From NCBI RefSeq assembly GCF_020181655.1, contig NZ_CP084032.1, forward strand, positions 744,001 to 808,000: a DNA stretch of 64,000 nt, in the 5' to 3' direction. Below, piece after piece: positions 45,475 to 54,578 of the stretch. Numbering within the stretch: position 1 is the stretch's first letter; the number at the start of each line of letters is the position of its first letter. The translations under genes and the position numbers were made by a program. The notes beneath the pieces were generated by a model that saw only the letters and a list, made by a program, of their open reading frames with translations, had not been told where the DNA came from and did not search any database. Source of the DNA: Pectobacterium colocasium (GTDB lineage: Bacteria > Pseudomonadota > Gammaproteobacteria > Enterobacterales > Enterobacteriaceae).

Positions 45475-46562
45475 TGGCCGTGATTCAACTACGGAATATC
45501 AGCAAACGCTTCGAGCACACGCAGGCGCTGGCATCCCTGTCGCTGGATATCGCTGACGGCGAGTTTCTGGTGCTGGTTGGGCCGTCTGGCTGTGGAAAAA
45601 GTACGCTGCTGCGTATGCTGGCTGGACTGGAAGACGTCAGCGATGGGCAAATCCTACTGGGTGATGATGACATCACGACGTGGAGCCCAAAGCAGCGTAA
45701 TTTCTCAATGATCTTCCAGAACTACGCGTTGTTTCCGCACCTGACGGTCGAGCAGAACATCACTTTTGGGATGCGGATGCGCGGTGAGCCGAAAGCGGAG
45801 TATCCACAGCGCGTGCAGCGCGTTGCCAGCCTGCTTCAGCTTGAGCCGCTACTGAAACGCAAACCGGGAAAACTGTCCGGTGGTCAGCGACAGCGTGTGG
45901 CGATGGCGCGGGCGATCGTGCGCGATCCACATTTATTTCTGATGGATGAGCCGTTGTCGAATCTGGATGCTCGTCTGCGCAGCGATGTGCGGGACGGCAT
46001 TATGGATCTGCACCGACAGTTGAAAACGACCACCGTTTACGTAACGCACGATCAGATTGAGGCGATGACGATGGCCGACAGGATCGCCGTGCTCGATCGC
46101 GGTGTGCTGCAACAGGTAGGTACGCCAGAGCAGCTGTATTCGCATCCGGCTAACGTCTTTGTTGCGGGCTTTATCGGTACGCCCGCGATGAATCTCGTGA
46201 CGCTGCCCTGCACCGACGGTTGCGCGATGTTACAGGCATTGCCCGTGGCGCTGCCTGCCAGTGAAGAAACGCGTTCATTAACCAGCGTGCTGTTGGGGAT
46301 TCGCCCTGAGCATATTACCGAACACGCCGCGTCAGACGGCGAATTGTCATTACCGGGAACGGTGAAGCAACGGGAGCTGTTTGGCGCGGAGTATCTGATA
46401 CACGTGGATACGCCGTTGGGCAATATTCGCTACCGTCGGCCCAATCGCGATGGCGTGCCGGATCTCGGTGCATCCATTGTGCTTCATTTTTCACCGCAGG
46501 ATTGTCATTGGTTTTCCGGGCAAACCGCCCGTAATTTATCCCAGGAGAAAAGAAATGCATAA
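45474..46562 (+). CDS. ugpC: ABC transporter ATP-binding protein, UgpC/MalK type
   Basis: A 362-residue ATPase with Walker A GPSGCGKST (about residue 37), Q-loop MIFQNYALFPHLTVEQN, signature LSGGQRQRVAMARAI (about 135) and Walker B LFLMDEPLSNLDARL. A C-terminal OB/TOBE-type regulatory domain follows from about 240 (LLGIRPEHI). Its start overlaps the gpdQ stop by one base and its end overlaps the binding-protein gene by 8 bp. It energises the UgpA/UgpE-like channel. Confidence 0.9.
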   Translation: MAVIQLRNISKRFEHTQALASLSLDIADGEFLVLVGPSGCGKSTLLRMLAGLEDVSDGQILLGDDDITTWSPKQRNFSMIFQNYALFPHLTVEQNITFGMRMRGEPKAEYPQRVQRVASLLQLEPLLKRKPGKLSGGQRQRVAMARAIVRDPHLFLMDEPLSNLDARLRSDVRDGIMDLHRQLKTTTVYVTHDQIEAMTMADRIAVLDRGVLQQVGTPEQLYSHPANVFVAGFIGTPAMNLVTLPCTDGCAMLQALPVALPASEETRSLTSVLLGIRPEHITEHAASDGELSLPGTVKQRELFGAEYLIHVDTPLGNIRYRRPNRDGVPDLGASIVLHFSPQDCHWFSGQTARNLSQEKRNA

Positions 46563-47862
46563 GCCCCGTATTATGGCGCTGGCGATAGCCTTGCTGATGT
46601 CTGGCCCCGCGCTGGCGAAAGAGAGTATCGATTTCATGTTTCCTGCGCCGGTTGATGGCAAGCTGACGATGGAAATGACGCGCATCATCAAGGAGTACAA
46701 CCAATCGCAGGATCAGGTTGAAGTGCGTGGGATCTTCACCGGCAATTACGACACAACCAAGGTGAAAGCGGAAGCTGCCGCTAAAGCGGGCGATCCGCCA
46801 GCGCTGGTGATTATGTCGGCGAATTTCACTGCCGATCTGGTCATCAAAGATGAAATCCTGCCGATGGACGAGTTATTCAAATACGGCAATGAAAAAGCCA
46901 CGCCTTTCCTGACCAAAAACTTCTGGCCTGCGCTGCATCAGAATGCGCAGGTAATGGGCGTCACTTATGCGATCCCGTTCCATAACTCGACGCCGATCCT
47001 CTATTACAACGAAGACATGCTGAAGAAGGCCGGCTTTAACGAACCGCCGAAAAACTGGGATGAAGTGGTTGCCGTCGCGAAGAAACTGACTGACCCGGCG
47101 AAAGGGCAGTGGGGCATCATGATTCCGTCCACAAACGATGACTACGGCGGTTGGATGCTGTCTGCGCTGACGCGTGCCAACGGCGGAGCGTATTACAATG
47201 CCGACTATCCGGGCGAAGTGTATTACAACACGGCATCAACCAAAGGCGCGCTCCAGTTCTGGCGTGATTTAGTGTACCGCGACAAAGTGATGCCCGCCGG
47301 TGTACTAAATTCCAAACAGATCAGCGCCGCGTTTTTCTCCGGCAAGCTGGGCATGACGATGCTGAGCACCGGTGCGCTGGGCTTTATGCGGGAAAACACC
47401 AAAGATTTCCAGCTTGGCGTAGCGATGATGCCGGAAAAAGAGCGCCGCGGCGTCACTATCGGCGGGGCGAGTCTGGTGAGCTTTAAAGGGATTTCCGAAG
47501 CACAGAAGAAAGCGGCCTGGCAATTCATGAGCTATCTGGTCAGCCCAGAAGTCAGCGGCAACTGGAGCCGTTTTACTGGCTACTTCGCACCGCGCATAGC
47601 GGCCTACGATCTGCCGGAAATGAAGGATTATTTGGCGAAGGATCCGCGTGCGGCCATTGCGCTTTCACAACTGCAATATGCCCATCCGTGGTACGCCACC
47701 TATGAAACGGTCGCGGTGCGTAAAGCGATGGAAAATCAGCTGGCGGCGTTGCTAAACGATCCGGCGAAAAAGGTCGATGACGCTGCTGCCGCTGCGCAAA
47801 AAGAGGCGGATGGCATCATGAAGCCTTACGTGGATAAAACAGCGTTGCGAGACGTTAAATAA
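46555..47862 (+). CDS. ugpB: Periplasmic solute-binding protein, UgpB-like
   Basis: A 435-residue exported binding protein. ATG 46555 is chosen because CCAGGAGAAA precedes it and a signal peptide ending GPALAKES follows; longer upstream readings are excluded. UgpB-like stretches are visible: GNYDTTKVKAEAAAKAGDPPA, FHNSTPILYYNEDMLKKAGF (about 147-166), GGASLVSF and WSRFTGYFAPRIAAYDL. It belongs to the family-1 extracellular solute-binding proteins. With gpdQ and a Pho box, glycerol-3-phosphate or glycerophosphodiesters are the likely ligands. It is last in the operon and overlaps the ATPase gene by 8 bp. Confidence 0.85.
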   Translation: MHKPRIMALAIALLMSGPALAKESIDFMFPAPVDGKLTMEMTRIIKEYNQSQDQVEVRGIFTGNYDTTKVKAEAAAKAGDPPALVIMSANFTADLVIKDEILPMDELFKYGNEKATPFLTKNFWPALHQNAQVMGVTYAIPFHNSTPILYYNEDMLKKAGFNEPPKNWDEVVAVAKKLTDPAKGQWGIMIPSTNDDYGGWMLSALTRANGGAYYNADYPGEVYYNTASTKGALQFWRDLVYRDKVMPAGVLNSKQISAAFFSGKLGMTMLSTGALGFMRENTKDFQLGVAMMPEKERRGVTIGGASLVSFKGISEAQKKAAWQFMSYLVSPEVSGNWSRFTGYFAPRIAAYDLPEMKDYLAKDPRAAIALSQLQYAHPWYATYETVAVRKAMENQLAALLNDPAKKVDDAAAAAQKEADGIMKPYVDKTALRDVK

Positions 47863-47868
47863 GGATAT

Positions 47869-47899
47869 CCGCCCCGTTGATACTGGCGCAACGGGGCGG
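47869..47899. terminator. Hairpin between convergent ugpB-like and alpha-galactosidase genes
   Basis: CCGCCCCGTTG (47869-47879) pairs perfectly with CAACGGGGCGG (47889-47899). It lies 6 bp after one stop codon and 7 bp before the other, so it probably ends both transcripts, although neither strand has a strong T-run. Confidence 0.65.
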
Positions 47900-47906
47900 G
47901 AAAAGG

Positions 47907-50051
47907 TTAATTGCCAGCGGTGTCTACTACTGGTGAAAGTGCAATCAGAATGGCGGTTTCCGGCGTCAGAATGGGAAGGGCAAGTCCAGCCTGCATCAGC
48001 CAGTCGCCAGAAACCACGATCGGCTGACGTAACCAGGGCGGAAGCTCACGCATAGCGCCGCCGCCTTCGCGCACTGTTTTGATTTCCGGGCCATCCAACA
48101 GCGTGACTGCATAACGCGCGTCGGGCTGTAGGCCGGGGAAGCGCAGCGTACCTGCCAGCGAATACTCCGGCATACGCAACTGGGCTACCTGAAAAACCGC
48201 GTGCTGCCGATCGTGGCTGACCACGCCGGTGACCTGCGTGGTCTCGTCCGGCATGTCGACTCGCCAGGTGGTGCCACGGTGCAGCAGCGGGCGCAGCGTT
48301 TTATGCAACTGGATGTAGTGGCGATAGCCTTCCAGTTCGTCGTTATCGGCCTTCACGGGATCCAGCTCGATGCCCATATGGCCGAACAACGCGGTCAGCC
48401 CGCGAAAGGCGAGGGTATGCCGCCGATAGGTGGCGTGGCAGCGGGCATGTCCGATATGTTGTCCCATCACCTCCGGTGGGAAGAAGTAGCTCATACCGCG
48501 CTGGATCGTTTGGCGCTCCAGCGCGTCGTTGTTATCTGACACCCAGAAACGCTGGGTGCGCGCCAGCACGCCGTAGTCGATGCGACCGCCGCCGGAGGCG
48601 CAGGATTCAAATTCCACATGGGGAAAACGCTGGCGCAAGGTATCGAGCAGACGGTAGAACTGATGGGTTTGCGCATCGGCGGCCAGACGGCCTTCGTGGG
48701 CGGGTTGCACCAGCTCGCGGTTCATATCCCATTTCACATAATCGATTGGGTGCTCACCCAACAACCAGCTCAGTCGCTCCAGCAGGTAAGCGAAGGCGTC
48801 GGGCTGGTTTAAATTCAGCACGTACTGGTAGCGACCCGTTGGCTGCGCGTAGCCGGGCAATTGCAGCACCCAGTCGGGGTGGGCGCGAAATAGATCGGAA
48901 TCGGGGTTAATCATCTCCGGTTCGACCCAGATGCCGAATTCCATTCCCAGCGCTTTGACATGCTCAATGACGGGCATCAGCCCGTTCGGGTATTTTTCCT
49001 CGTCCAGATACCAGTCGCCGAGCGCGGCTCGGTCATGATGACGACCACGGAACCAGCCGTCGTCGATAATGAAGCGCTCTACGCCGACGTCGGCGGCTTT
49101 GCTCGCCATTCGCATGATGTATTCTGGATCGTGATCGAAATAGATCCCTTCCCAGGTATTGAGGTGTACCGGACGCGGTTTGTCGCCGCAGAATTGAATC
49201 AGGGATTGGCGCAAGAACGTGTGATAACGCTGGCTCATGCCGTTCAAACCCGCATCGGAGAAGGCGGCGTAGACCCACGGCGTGGTGAGGGATTCTGACT
49301 GCGCCAGCGTGATTTCGCCCGGCAGATACAGGGCTTCCGCCTGCACGACGCGGCGTCCGTCCGTTTTGATATCGGCACGCAGGCGGTGGTTGCCGCTCCA
49401 GCCTAAATGCACGCCCCAGACGGTGCCATGCTGCTCGTTGAATGCGGATTCGCCAAGGATAAAAGCGGGAAAATACTCGTGTGAGCTTCTTCCGCGACGG
49501 CTTTCCTGAATAAAACCGCCGTGCTGCAATGTGAGGCGGTGAGTCTGAAACTCACGCAGCCAGCGGCCGTGAAACGCCATGACATCGCTTGCCCGTTCCG
49601 GAATGGGCAGCGTGACGGCGAGGCGCTGTACTTGCCAGACGTTATCGTGCAGGTTCTGCAACGTGTGGCGCAGTTGAAGGACATCGGTCTGCGGATCCAG
49701 ACGCAGCTCGCTGGTCAGGCGCAGCCCAGCCTGCGCATCCTCCGCCGTGATGATGAGCGTATTGTCCTGAACGTCTGCCAGCGTTGTCGTGAAGATCGGC
49801 GCGGCGTCATAGCCCGAGCGATGCCCCTCAATACCCGGTGAACCGAACTGACCACGTCCGTATTCCATCGCCAGCGTCAGAGGAAGATCCACATCCAGAC
49901 GACCGTTAGCGATGGGGCGTTGCAGAGAAACGATATCCTCTGGAGAGAAGCCGCGCAGCCGTGGCCCCCAGTAGAGAATTTCCGCCGCCGGAGCATAGCG
50001 AACGATGACATCGCACTGCGCGCTGGTTAATTGAACAATATCACGCACCAT
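47907..50051 (-). CDS. Alpha-galactosidase, GH36 (RafA/AgaR type)
   Basis: A 714-residue glycoside hydrolase that removes terminal alpha-galactose from melibiose, raffinose and related plant oligosaccharides. ATG 50051 is preferred, with GGGAG 9 bases upstream; an ATG at 50066 overlaps that site. The catalytic nucleophile lies in YVKWDMNRE (about residue 467) and the acid/base in ESCASGGGRIDYG (about 520). WVEPEMINPDSDLFRAHPDW is also typical of GH36. There is no signal peptide, so it acts in the cytoplasm on imported sugar. Two LacI-type operators lie just upstream and a LacI regulator is next to it. Confidence 0.92.
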   Translation of the reverse strand: MVRDIVQLTSAQCDVIVRYAPAAEILYWGPRLRGFSPEDIVSLQRPIANGRLDVDLPLTLAMEYGRGQFGSPGIEGHRSGYDAAPIFTTTLADVQDNTLIITAEDAQAGLRLTSELRLDPQTDVLQLRHTLQNLHDNVWQVQRLAVTLPIPERASDVMAFHGRWLREFQTHRLTLQHGGFIQESRRGRSSHEYFPAFILGESAFNEQHGTVWGVHLGWSGNHRLRADIKTDGRRVVQAEALYLPGEITLAQSESLTTPWVYAAFSDAGLNGMSQRYHTFLRQSLIQFCGDKPRPVHLNTWEGIYFDHDPEYIMRMASKAADVGVERFIIDDGWFRGRHHDRAALGDWYLDEEKYPNGLMPVIEHVKALGMEFGIWVEPEMINPDSDLFRAHPDWVLQLPGYAQPTGRYQYVLNLNQPDAFAYLLERLSWLLGEHPIDYVKWDMNRELVQPAHEGRLAADAQTHQFYRLLDTLRQRFPHVEFESCASGGGRIDYGVLARTQRFWVSDNNDALERQTIQRGMSYFFPPEVMGQHIGHARCHATYRRHTLAFRGLTALFGHMGIELDPVKADNDELEGYRHYIQLHKTLRPLLHRGTTWRVDMPDETTQVTGVVSHDRQHAVFQVAQLRMPEYSLAGTLRFPGLQPDARYAVTLLDGPEIKTVREGGGAMRELPPWLRQPIVVSGDWLMQAGLALPILTPETAILIALSPVVDTAGN

Positions 50052-50097
50052 AATGAAGGCTCCCAATTACGACCTGATTAGTGCCTGTAAGTGAAAT

Positions 50098-50132
50098 CTT
50101 AAACGTTTAAGTCATCAACTTAAACGTTTAAG
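50098..50132. promoter_or_regulatory. Paired LacI-family operators
   Basis: Two identical 14-bp palindromes CTTAAACGTTTAAG at 50098-50111 and 50119-50132, with centres 21 bp (two helical turns) apart. The central CG and symmetric form are typical of LacI-family operators. They lie 47-81 bp upstream of the alpha-galactosidase start. Confidence 0.85.
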
Positions 50133-50176
50133 AAATGTGATTTTGTTAAAATAATCGTTACGAAAGAGAGAACTGC

Positions 50177-50281
50177 TGCGATGAAGATGTGTGCGATGAA
50201 GATGTGAAAGATGTCTTGCTGGCGGCGGGTGCCAACCAACCCACCGATAGCACGGTGAAAGGCGACAGAGGGGGGAATAGA
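50177..50281 (+). other. Tandem 15-bp duplication and possible coding remnant
   Basis: TGCGATGAAGATGTG occurs twice head to tail (50177-50206). It is followed by a GC-rich stretch that, read on the plus strand, gives DEDVKDVLLAAGANQPTDS without an obvious start. It looks like the tail of a lost gene but I do not recognise it; it may also be chance. Confidence 0.3.
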
Positions 50282-51286
50282 TTAAGCGGGAAAGCTTGTC
50301 TTACCCAGACGTAACGTCGGCTGCCATAACACCTGCAAATTTTCTACGGCTTCGCCTGCGATAAGCGCCTGCGTCATGCTGGCAATCTGTTCACCAACCT
50401 GCTCGCGCGTGGCCTGCTGTATGGCGGTCACGTTGAGGTCGGTCAGGCTGTCCTGCGGCAGGCCATCGTACATCACGAGAGCGATGGGGTGAGAACCGGA
50501 AAGACGACCTGCCTGCTGCAATGCGGCGACAGCACCGTCACCGTGGACGTTGCCATCGATCACCAGCGCGGTGGGCGGTTCAGGCAGAGCCAGAAGGTCG
50601 ATCATGGCCTGATATCCCGCGCGGCGCGTGGGGCTGACACAACGCAGATAGGTTTCGTGAAACGGCAGGCCGTGGTGTTGAAGAGCATCGCGATAGCCCT
50701 GACGACGCTGTATGATGAATGCCTGCGGATGATCTTCACTTAGCATAGCGATACGGCGATGTCCGAGCGCGATCAGGTGTTCGGTCGCCAGCGCCATGCC
50801 CGCGCGGTTGTCAAAGTCGAACCAGGCGTAAGGGTGGGGGAGCTGGCTGCGCCCCAGCGCCAGAAAAGGCGCGTTGTGGCGTTGCAGTAACGCCAGCCGC
50901 GCGTCCTGTTCACACGTATGCGCCACAATCAGCGCATCAATACGGTGGTTGGCGATCAGCCGGGCGGCGCCCTGGCAGGCGTCTTGCTCATCTGCCAGCA
51001 GGAGAAAATCGACCTCGTGCCGTGCCAGTTTGTGGCTGATCGCGCCAATCATCTCAAAAAAGATATCGTTACTCAGGGAAGCCGCGTAGGGATAGACCAG
51101 TCCGACGGCGTTGCTTTTACCCATTTTCAGGCGACGCGCGTGGGTATTGGGACGATAGCCGATGCGCTCTGCTTCTTCCTGAATACGCTGGCGCGTGGCG
51201 TCGGAGATATCCCGATGACCGTTCAGCGCACGGCTCACCGCTGCCACGGACAAGCCCAGATTATTCGCGATTGTTTTTAACGACAT
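50282..51286 (-). CDS. LacI-family transcriptional regulator
   Basis: A 334-residue LacI-type repressor. The ATG at 51286 follows AGGAGAAGGTG. The N-terminal helix-turn-helix and hinge are clear (LKTIANNLGLSVAAVSRALNGHRDIS, residues about 3-28; YRPNTHARRLKMGKSNAVGLV). A periplasmic-binding-protein-like sugar domain follows (from about 62). It lies directly upstream of the alpha-galactosidase gene in the same direction, with twin palindromic operators between them, so it most likely represses that gene until a galactoside is present. Confidence 0.92.
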   Translation of the reverse strand: MSLKTIANNLGLSVAAVSRALNGHRDISDATRQRIQEEAERIGYRPNTHARRLKMGKSNAVGLVYPYAASLSNDIFFEMIGAISHKLARHEVDFLLLADEQDACQGAARLIANHRIDALIVAHTCEQDARLALLQRHNAPFLALGRSQLPHPYAWFDFDNRAGMALATEHLIALGHRRIAMLSEDHPQAFIIQRRQGYRDALQHHGLPFHETYLRCVSPTRRAGYQAMIDLLALPEPPTALVIDGNVHGDGAVAALQQAGRLSGSHPIALVMYDGLPQDSLTDLNVTAIQQATREQVGEQIASMTQALIAGEAVENLQVLWQPTLRLGKTSFPA

Positions 51287-51340
51287 CACCTTCTCCTGAC
51301 GTGCATGCTCAGCGACGGGGTGGCTAGCGGGAACACCAAA

Positions 51341-51949
51341 TTATAGCAACCACCCTTTGGCTTTGGCGTCTTCCAGATGCAGCTTCAGGTAGTGCCACAG
51401 CTCTGGGTTGATCGCGGCGATGAATTCGGCGCGCTCAAGAACTTGTTCCAGGCGGATGCCGTTTTCTACCCAGCTTTGCCCGCCGTTGTACAGATTCATC
51501 AGCATCGGCATAACGCGATCGAGCATCATGGCGAACTGGGCGCTAGGGGTTTCATTGGCTTCATACTCTTCCCACAAATCATGGAATCGTTGACGCTGCG
51601 GCTCCGGCAGTAGGCCAAAGATGCGGGCGGCGGCGGCGACTTCCTGATCGTGAATCGCCAGGCGTGCGGAAAGATCGTAAACGATCACATCACCCGCATC
51701 GATTTCGACGATGTCGTGAATCAACGCCATTTGGATCACGCGTTGGATGTCTACGTCTTCACCTGCATAAGGCGCCAGCGCCATCGCGGCGACGGCAAAA
51801 TGCCAGCTGTGCTCGGCAGAATCTTCGTGACGTTCGCTGCCGATAATCTTGGTGCGGCGCTGCACGTTTTTTAATTTATCGATTTCTATCAGAAAGACGA
51901 AAACGTCGGTCATGGAGCCGAAATTCAGCGTGGATAGGGAAGATGACAT
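51341..51949 (-). CDS. HD-domain hydrolase (YfbR-like)
   Basis: A 202-residue metal-dependent phosphohydrolase. The HD motif is ALIHDIVEIDAGDVIVYD (about residues 83-100). An upstream histidine lies in EDSAEHSWHFAVAAMAL (about 42-58) and a distal aspartate in FAMMLDRVMPMLMN (about 139-152). This is the HD_3/YfbR-like pattern of nucleotide 5'-phosphatases. The exact substrate is unknown. GAGGTAAGCG serves as ribosome site before the ATG at 51949; a shorter start at 51913 is possible. It lies 51 bp from the LacI gene but is probably a separate unit. Confidence 0.85.
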   Translation of the reverse strand: MSSSLSTLNFGSMTDVFVFLIEIDKLKNVQRRTKIIGSERHEDSAEHSWHFAVAAMALAPYAGEDVDIQRVIQMALIHDIVEIDAGDVIVYDLSARLAIHDQEVAAAARIFGLLPEPQRQRFHDLWEEYEANETPSAQFAMMLDRVMPMLMNLYNGGQSWVENGIRLEQVLERAEFIAAINPELWHYLKLHLEDAKAKGWLL

Positions 51950-52372
51950 GAAACGCTTACCTCTTGCAGTGAAAACGATATGTAGTGAAAACCAAAACGA
52001 TATGTGGTGAAAACGACAAGAAGGTGCTGTGAGTGTCAGAACCGGATGACCGTGAATGCGAATAACCGGTAAAAACGGTAGAGCCCTTCAAAAAACAGGG
52101 AGATATCGAGGCCGATCATTGTAGGGGATGTTGCCCGAGATTGACATGCATGATTACACGTTAAGTCAGAAAGAAAGTGGGGCGATAATTATTTTAGCTT
52201 ACACGTGTACACTGAAACTATTCTCAGTTACTCTGCTCAAAGGTTAAACACCTACGCCTGCGTCCCCGGCATGAAATCGTGGGGGGTAAAGCGGATAACG
52301 TCAGCGCATGGCGTTGTGAAGTGTGTGATGTTGTGAAATATGTACTGTTGCCGAATACAGCGGAATCTATTG
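51950..52372. other. Gene-free region upstream of trhA
   Basis: No coding sequence is supported in these 423 bases. A short direct repeat (GTGAAAAC with CGATATGT, 51969-52015) lies at the left. A FabR-like operator is at 52196-52213. The remaining sequence is presumably the divergent promoters. Confidence 0.65.
52196..52213. promoter_or_regulatory. FabR-like operator upstream of trhA/yqfA
   Basis: AGCTTACACGTGTACACT matches 15 of 18 bases of the E. coli fabA FabR site as I recall it, around the palindromic core TACACGTGTA. yqfA has been listed as a predicted FabR (YijC) target alongside fabA and fabB, so the position agrees with the family literature. Confidence 0.65.
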
Positions 52373-53020
52373 ATGTCAAAAAATGCACAGATGCCGGATT
52401 ACTCTCTGGCAGAGGAAATTGCGAATAGCATAAGCCACGGAATCGGTGTGATTTTCGGGATTGTCGGTCTGATTTTATTGCTGGTTCAGGCGGTCAACAA
52501 TGATGCCAGCAGCGTGGCAATTACCAGCTACAGCCTCTATGGTGGCAGCATTATCCTGCTGTTTTTGGCGTCGACGCTGTATCACGCAATTCCGTCTCAG
52601 CGTATTAAGCCGTGGCTGAAAAAGTTTGACCACTGTGCCATCTACCTGTTGATTGCCGGAACCTATACGCCATTTTTGTTGGTGGGGCTGGATTCACCGC
52701 TGGCACATGGTCTGATGGTCGTTATCTGGGGAATGGCGCTGCTGGGCGTGATTTTCAAACTGGCGTTTGCCCACCGTTTCGAAGTGCTGTCGTTGATTAC
52801 CTATCTGGTGATGGGCTGGCTGTCGCTGGTGGTGATTTATCAGATGGTGATGAAGCTGGCGGCAGGGAGTGTAACGCTGCTGGCGGTCGGCGGCGTGGTG
52901 TACACGCTGGGGGTGATTTTCTACGCCTGCAAGCGTATTCCCTATAATCACGCGATTTGGCACGGGTTCGTGTTGGGCGGCAGCGTCTGCCACTTTCTGG
53001 CGATTTATCTTTATATTTAA
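52373..53020 (+). CDS. trhA: Hemolysin III-family membrane protein (TrhA/YqfA)
   Basis: A 215-residue inner-membrane protein of the hemolysin III/PAQR superfamily with seven predicted helices. In E. coli the gene influences membrane fluidity. ATG 52373 ([15 protein letters not shown]) is preferred over an upstream frame start, with GCGGAA before it. Conserved motifs are [45 protein letters not shown] (about 74-108) and [21 protein letters not shown] at the end. The H-x3-H and D residues would bind zinc. A FabR-like site upstream ties it to fatty-acid control. Confidence 0.93.
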   Translation: MSKNAQMPDYSLAEEIANSISHGIGVIFGIVGLILLLVQAVNNDASSVAITSYSLYGGSIILLFLASTLYHAIPSQRIKPWLKKFDHCAIYLLIAGTYTPFLLVGLDSPLAHGLMVVIWGMALLGVIFKLAFAHRFEVLSLITYLVMGWLSLVVIYQMVMKLAAGSVTLLAVGGVVYTLGVIFYACKRIPYNHAIWHGFVLGGSVCHFLAIYLYI

Positions 53021-53031
53021 GTCTACATAAA

Positions 53032-53058
53032 GCGCATGAACCAACCTGGCTCATGCGC
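53032..53058. terminator. Bidirectional hairpin between trhA and ygfZ
   Basis: GCGCATGA (53032-53039) pairs with TCATGCGC (53051-53058). On the minus strand it is followed by TTTATG, a short T-run, so it most likely ends ygfZ and possibly also trhA. Confidence 0.6.
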
Positions 53059-53074
53059 AGTACCGCTCGTCGGA

Positions 53075-54076
53075 TTAATCCGTTATTTCATACGGCAGCG
53101 GCTGAATCGTGAGCTGGCTGTCGGCATCTTCGCGTACGCGCAGAACATTCTCTGCGGTGAGATCGTTATTCAACACGGCTTGTACCCACACCTCACCGTT
53201 CTGCAATTGGCTGGCTGCCAACACCGTACCGGTACGGCGCCAGTTCTCGCCAAGCTGCAATTCGAGATCGTCCCCTGCTTGCGGCACCTGTTTGGCTTTA
53301 CCTGCCAGCCAGTAAAGCGCACGCTTGTTCGCCCCACGGTATTTTGCACGGGCGACCATTTCCTGACCGGTATAGCACCCTTTGCTGAAGCTAATCCCAT
53401 TTAATGCCTGTAAATTAGTCGCTTGCGGGATGAACTGCGCACTGTTTGCGCTGTCAATGATGGGCTGACCTGCTTCGATATCCAGCGTCAGCCACTGGCG
53501 GCTGTCATTCAGACTGACGTTATCGCCGAGCTGCTCAAGCAGCGATGCGCTTTGCTCAGGAGACAGCACCAGCAGGAAACGTTCTGCGGGATGGGCAAAA
53601 TGCAGTAAGGTTGCCCCGTCGTGCTGCACGACAGGGTGCTCGGCGTCTGGCAATGAGTTAAAGGCAGGGGCCAGCAGCTCGCGGATGCCTGTACCTGCTG
53701 CGCCCAGCAGTACGATATTGTCGTCTGGTGCAATCGTTGTTTTCGAGAAAACGGCGTATTTTTTCAGCTCGCTAAGCTGGGCGTCGCGTAGGTTACGACG
53801 CTCAATGAAAGCAAAGCCTTCGCCGTGATGGAACAGGCGCAGATTGCTCCACATTTTCCCTTTCGCATCGCAGTGCGCGCAAAGGACATGCCGATCGTCA
53901 GCAAGCGCGCTGACATCAGCGGTGACCTGCCCCTGAAGGTATTTGACGGTATCCGGCCCAACCAGCGTGGCCAGTGCCCAGTCATCCAGCGAGATGAGTG
54001 TGGCGGCCAGTTGGGTGGAAGCCAATGGAGGTTGTGAGGCAAAAGGAAGTTGATGAGCCGTATGTTGGTTAACCAT
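53075..54076 (-). CDS. ygfZ: Folate-dependent Fe-S cluster/tRNA-modification protein YgfZ
   Basis: A 333-residue folate-binding protein needed for full activity of certain iron-sulfur enzymes such as MiaB. The signature [17 protein letters not shown] is at residues about 225-242, with the essential cysteine. The N-terminal fold resembles GcvT. ATG 54076 ([12 protein letters not shown]) is chosen as it fits the family start; a longer frame to 54172 adds an unlikely extension. It is convergent to trhA and divergent from sdhE-cptA, the same neighbourhood as in E. coli. Confidence 0.93.
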   Translation of the reverse strand: MVNQHTAHQLPFASQPPLASTQLAATLISLDDWALATLVGPDTVKYLQGQVTADVSALADDRHVLCAHCDAKGKMWSNLRLFHHGEGFAFIERRNLRDAQLSELKKYAVFSKTTIAPDDNIVLLGAAGTGIRELLAPAFNSLPDAEHPVVQHDGATLLHFAHPAERFLLVLSPEQSASLLEQLGDNVSLNDSRQWLTLDIEAGQPIIDSANSAQFIPQATNLQALNGISFSKGCYTGQEMVARAKYRGANKRALYWLAGKAKQVPQAGDDLELQLGENWRRTGTVLAASQLQNGEVWVQAVLNNDLTAENVLRVREDADSQLTIQPLPYEITD

Positions 54077-54311
54077 ATAGTACAATCCTGCGCTAAGGGC
54101 GATACACGAATGGCTTAATGGTAAAAGAGCGCTCAGGGTTTGCAAGGGGTTATTCACGCAGCGTTCTTGCATAGCACATCCTGATACCGATCGGCGTTCT
54201 CGGCGCGGCGCACATCGGTAAACTATGTCAAAATGTTACTATTAGTTGATACCCGCTACCGGAATCGGAGTACACTAGCGGCACGTTGCGATAACAAGGT
54301 GGACATGAAAC

Positions 54312-54578
54312 ATGGAAATCGATAATAAATCACGCATTCATTGGGCATGCCGCCGTGGTATGCGCGAACTGGATATCGCGATCATGCCGTTTTTTGAGCA
54401 TGACTATGACACACTCAGTGACAGCGATAAGCGCACGTTTGTACGCCTGTTACAAAGCGACGATCCCGATTTATTCAACTGGCTGATGAACCACGGCGAG
54501 CCGAAAGACGGAGAGCTGAAACGCATGATTTCTCTTATTCAGACGCGAAATAAAGATCGTGGCCCAGTGGCAATGTGA
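54312..54578 (+). CDS. sdhE: Succinate dehydrogenase FAD assembly factor
   Basis: An 88-residue protein that promotes covalent attachment of FAD to SdhA. The conserved RGMRELD motif (residues about 15-21 in [18 protein letters not shown]) contains the arginine/glycine patch essential for the family. The length matches. It overlaps cptA by 20 bp and lies divergent from ygfZ, the standard order. Confidence 0.95.
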   Translation: MEIDNKSRIHWACRRGMRELDIAIMPFFEHDYDTLSDSDKRTFVRLLQSDDPDLFNWLMNHGEPKDGELKRMISLIQTRNKDRGPVAM

